A DNA stretch of 6,529 nt, taken from contig CAZAQV010000070.1 of NCBI GenBank assembly GCA_964487255.1, positions 1 to 6,529 on the forward strand. Reading direction: 5' to 3'. Made by a program: the position numbers and the translations under genes. The notes under the pieces were generated by a model. That model searched no databases and was not told the origin of the DNA. It saw nothing but the letters and a program-made list of their open reading frames with translations. Within the stretch, counting starts at the first letter, position 1. Every line of letters starts with the position of its first letter. Source of the stretch: CAZAQV01 sp964487255 (GTDB taxonomy: Bacteria > Myxococcota_A > Polyangia > Polyangiales > CAZAQV01). This document shows positions 5,750-6,529 of the stretch, one piece after another.

Positions 5750-6167
5750 TGCCAGCATGGATCCGAACGCCCTAACGCATGCCATCTACGACGCCCTGCG
5801 CGCCGCTGAGGCCGTGGCTCTCTCTTATGCCGAGGCCGAGGCCAGCGGTGTGCTCTGGGACGAGCGACTGGCCGGGATTGATGAATTGCGCGAGGGCGAA
5901 CTGCCCCCGGAAAGCTTCTCGAGAGAGAAAATCATGATCCTGCGCGATCTGGCCGCAAGCCTCGAGCCGACCATCAAGGCTGAAACGACCACCTGGTTCG
6001 TTCATGACGAATGCGACATGTCTGGCGGTCACTGTGAAACGGCGACAACGGCCCAGGGGCATACGTTGATCCTGCTTAGATCATCGCTCCGCAATCTCGC
6101 GGATCGGCTATCCGATGTGGTGAAGCTGCGAGAGGCGGAACAGATCGCCGGTTCTCTGGAAGAATAG
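5742..6167 (+). CDS. Hypothetical protein, second gene of a two-gene unit
   Basis: This gene encodes 141 residues of unknown function. The ATG at 5742 has GGAGG nine bases upstream, inside the end of the previous gene, and overlaps it by eight bases. Another ATG at 5757 is less well placed. The protein is strongly acidic and helical: an Ala/Glu-rich N-terminal half (about 11-50), an ELPPESFSREK linker (53-63), and a C-terminal helix (about 110-139). In between, His88, Cys91, His97 and Cys98 lie close together in the segment HDECDMSGGHC. That spacing could bind a metal, but this is speculation. There is no signal peptide or membrane segment. A GC-rich hairpin follows six bases after the stop codon. 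With its partner it forms a compact operon. Confidence 0.75.
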   Translation: MGNASMDPNALTHAIYDALRAAEAVALSYAEAEASGVLWDERLAGIDELREGELPPESFSREKIMILRDLAASLEPTIKAETTTWFVHDECDMSGGHCETATTAQGHTLILLRSSLRNLADRLSDVVKLREAEQIAGSLEE

Positions 6168-6172
6168 CCCTA

Positions 6173-6201
6173 TGGGGCCGAGGAATGTCTCTTCGGCCCC
6201 A
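6173..6201 (+). terminator. GC-rich hairpin after the two-gene unit
   Basis: TGGGGCCGA (6173-6181) pairs with TCGGCCCCA (6193-6201). A G-T pair and a further G-C pair extend this to 11 pairs around a seven-base loop. It starts six bases after the stop codon at 6167. There is no T run on either strand, so it may stabilise the mRNA end or need Rho rather than act as a classical intrinsic terminator. Confidence 0.4.
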
Positions 6202-6266
6202 GTCAAGACTGGCTGGCAGAAGAGGTCCTCTCTTGGTTGGCCTTGGTCGTGCGCGATGCGGTGCAA

Positions 6267-6476
6267 CGTGGTCGCGTATCGCCGGACCGCCTCATAGCCT
6301 CCACCATATCCTCGGGTCCGAAGTTCTTCAAATATACGGATGCGGGTTAGCCCTTCGCGCTTGGGCTCTCGCGCGCTTGCAGCCAGCAACTCGTCAAGTT
6401 CGCCTTTCCAGGGATCGAGCTTCGGCTGCGGCTGAATGCGTGAGAATTGATGAGTACCTTCGCCGGCTTGAAGTGG
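6267..6476 (-). pseudogene. Relic of an IS21-family transposase (istA fragment)
   Basis: On the minus strand, about 70 codons between a TGA at 6477-6479 and 6267 read like the region after the DNA-binding domain of an IS21-type IstA. Key pieces are LQAGEGTHQFSR, QPQPKLDPWKGELDELLAAS, RIRIFEELRTRGYGGGYEAV and RRYATT. IstA is the DDE transposase of IS21 elements. The helix-turn-helix start is missing, and so is the whole catalytic core (FDW and the D/D/E motifs). After RRYATT the frame stays open but no longer resembles IstA. The remnant is therefore dead. Either the element was cut by later recombination on both sides, or the upstream part has decayed with stop codons. Confidence 0.65.
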
Positions 6477-6529
6477 TCATGTCCCACGGAGAGGTGTAAC
6501 TCCGGGTAGCGCCCTTGATGGCGTCCGCG

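Noticed and set aside
5060..5785. 241-codon open frame on the minus strand across the structured region and the 5366 gene
   Set aside because: Its sequence is Arg/Leu-rich without motifs, and it overlaps the better supported plus-strand gene, which has a proper ribosome binding site.
1..6529. CRISPR array
   Set aside because: I found no regularly spaced direct repeats of 20-40 bases anywhere in the window.

Overview
The window looks like a piece of accessory DNA from an alphaproteobacterium, most probably a Rhodobacteraceae-type genome (Paracoccus, Rhodobacter or Roseobacter relatives). This rests on the high GC coding style and on how familiar the IS110, IS3 and IS21 transposase sequences look for that group. 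No housekeeping gene is present, so the placement is an inference.

Layout from left to right. Bases 1-219 hold the last 72 codons of an unidentified gene that enters from outside. Bases 220-803 form a long non-coding stretch with several inverted repeats and a terminator-like triple GC block. Bases 804-2084 encode a complete tyrosine recombinase with every expected catalytic residue. After a 109-base gap comes a 90-codon gene of the PrtN (pyocin activator) family, followed by a hairpin terminator. The integrase, the small DNA-binding regulator and the structured DNA upstream look like the recombination and control end of a genomic island or prophage remnant.

Bases about 2716-5030 are a nest of insertion sequences on the minus strand. 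An IS3-family element keeps its right end, a full orfB and only the last codons of orfA. Its orfA is cut exactly where an IS110-family transposase gene ends. That IS110 gene would encode 453 residues but carries one in-frame amber codon in place of residue 158. Upstream of it (5014-5365) is a non-coding stretch with a strong 16-pair hairpin and a second hairpin with a GAAA loop. Part of this may be the non-coding end of the IS110 element, where IS110 relatives encode their bridge RNA. This is the most interesting open question in the window.

Bases 5366-6167 carry two small overlapping genes of unknown function that look like a translationally coupled pair. A hairpin follows them, and then a decayed IS21-type istA fragment on the minus strand (about 6267-6476). 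No novel multi-gene system can be demonstrated. The items most worth testing are the structured RNA candidate by the IS110 gene, the integrase/PrtN-like module and the two-gene unknown operon.
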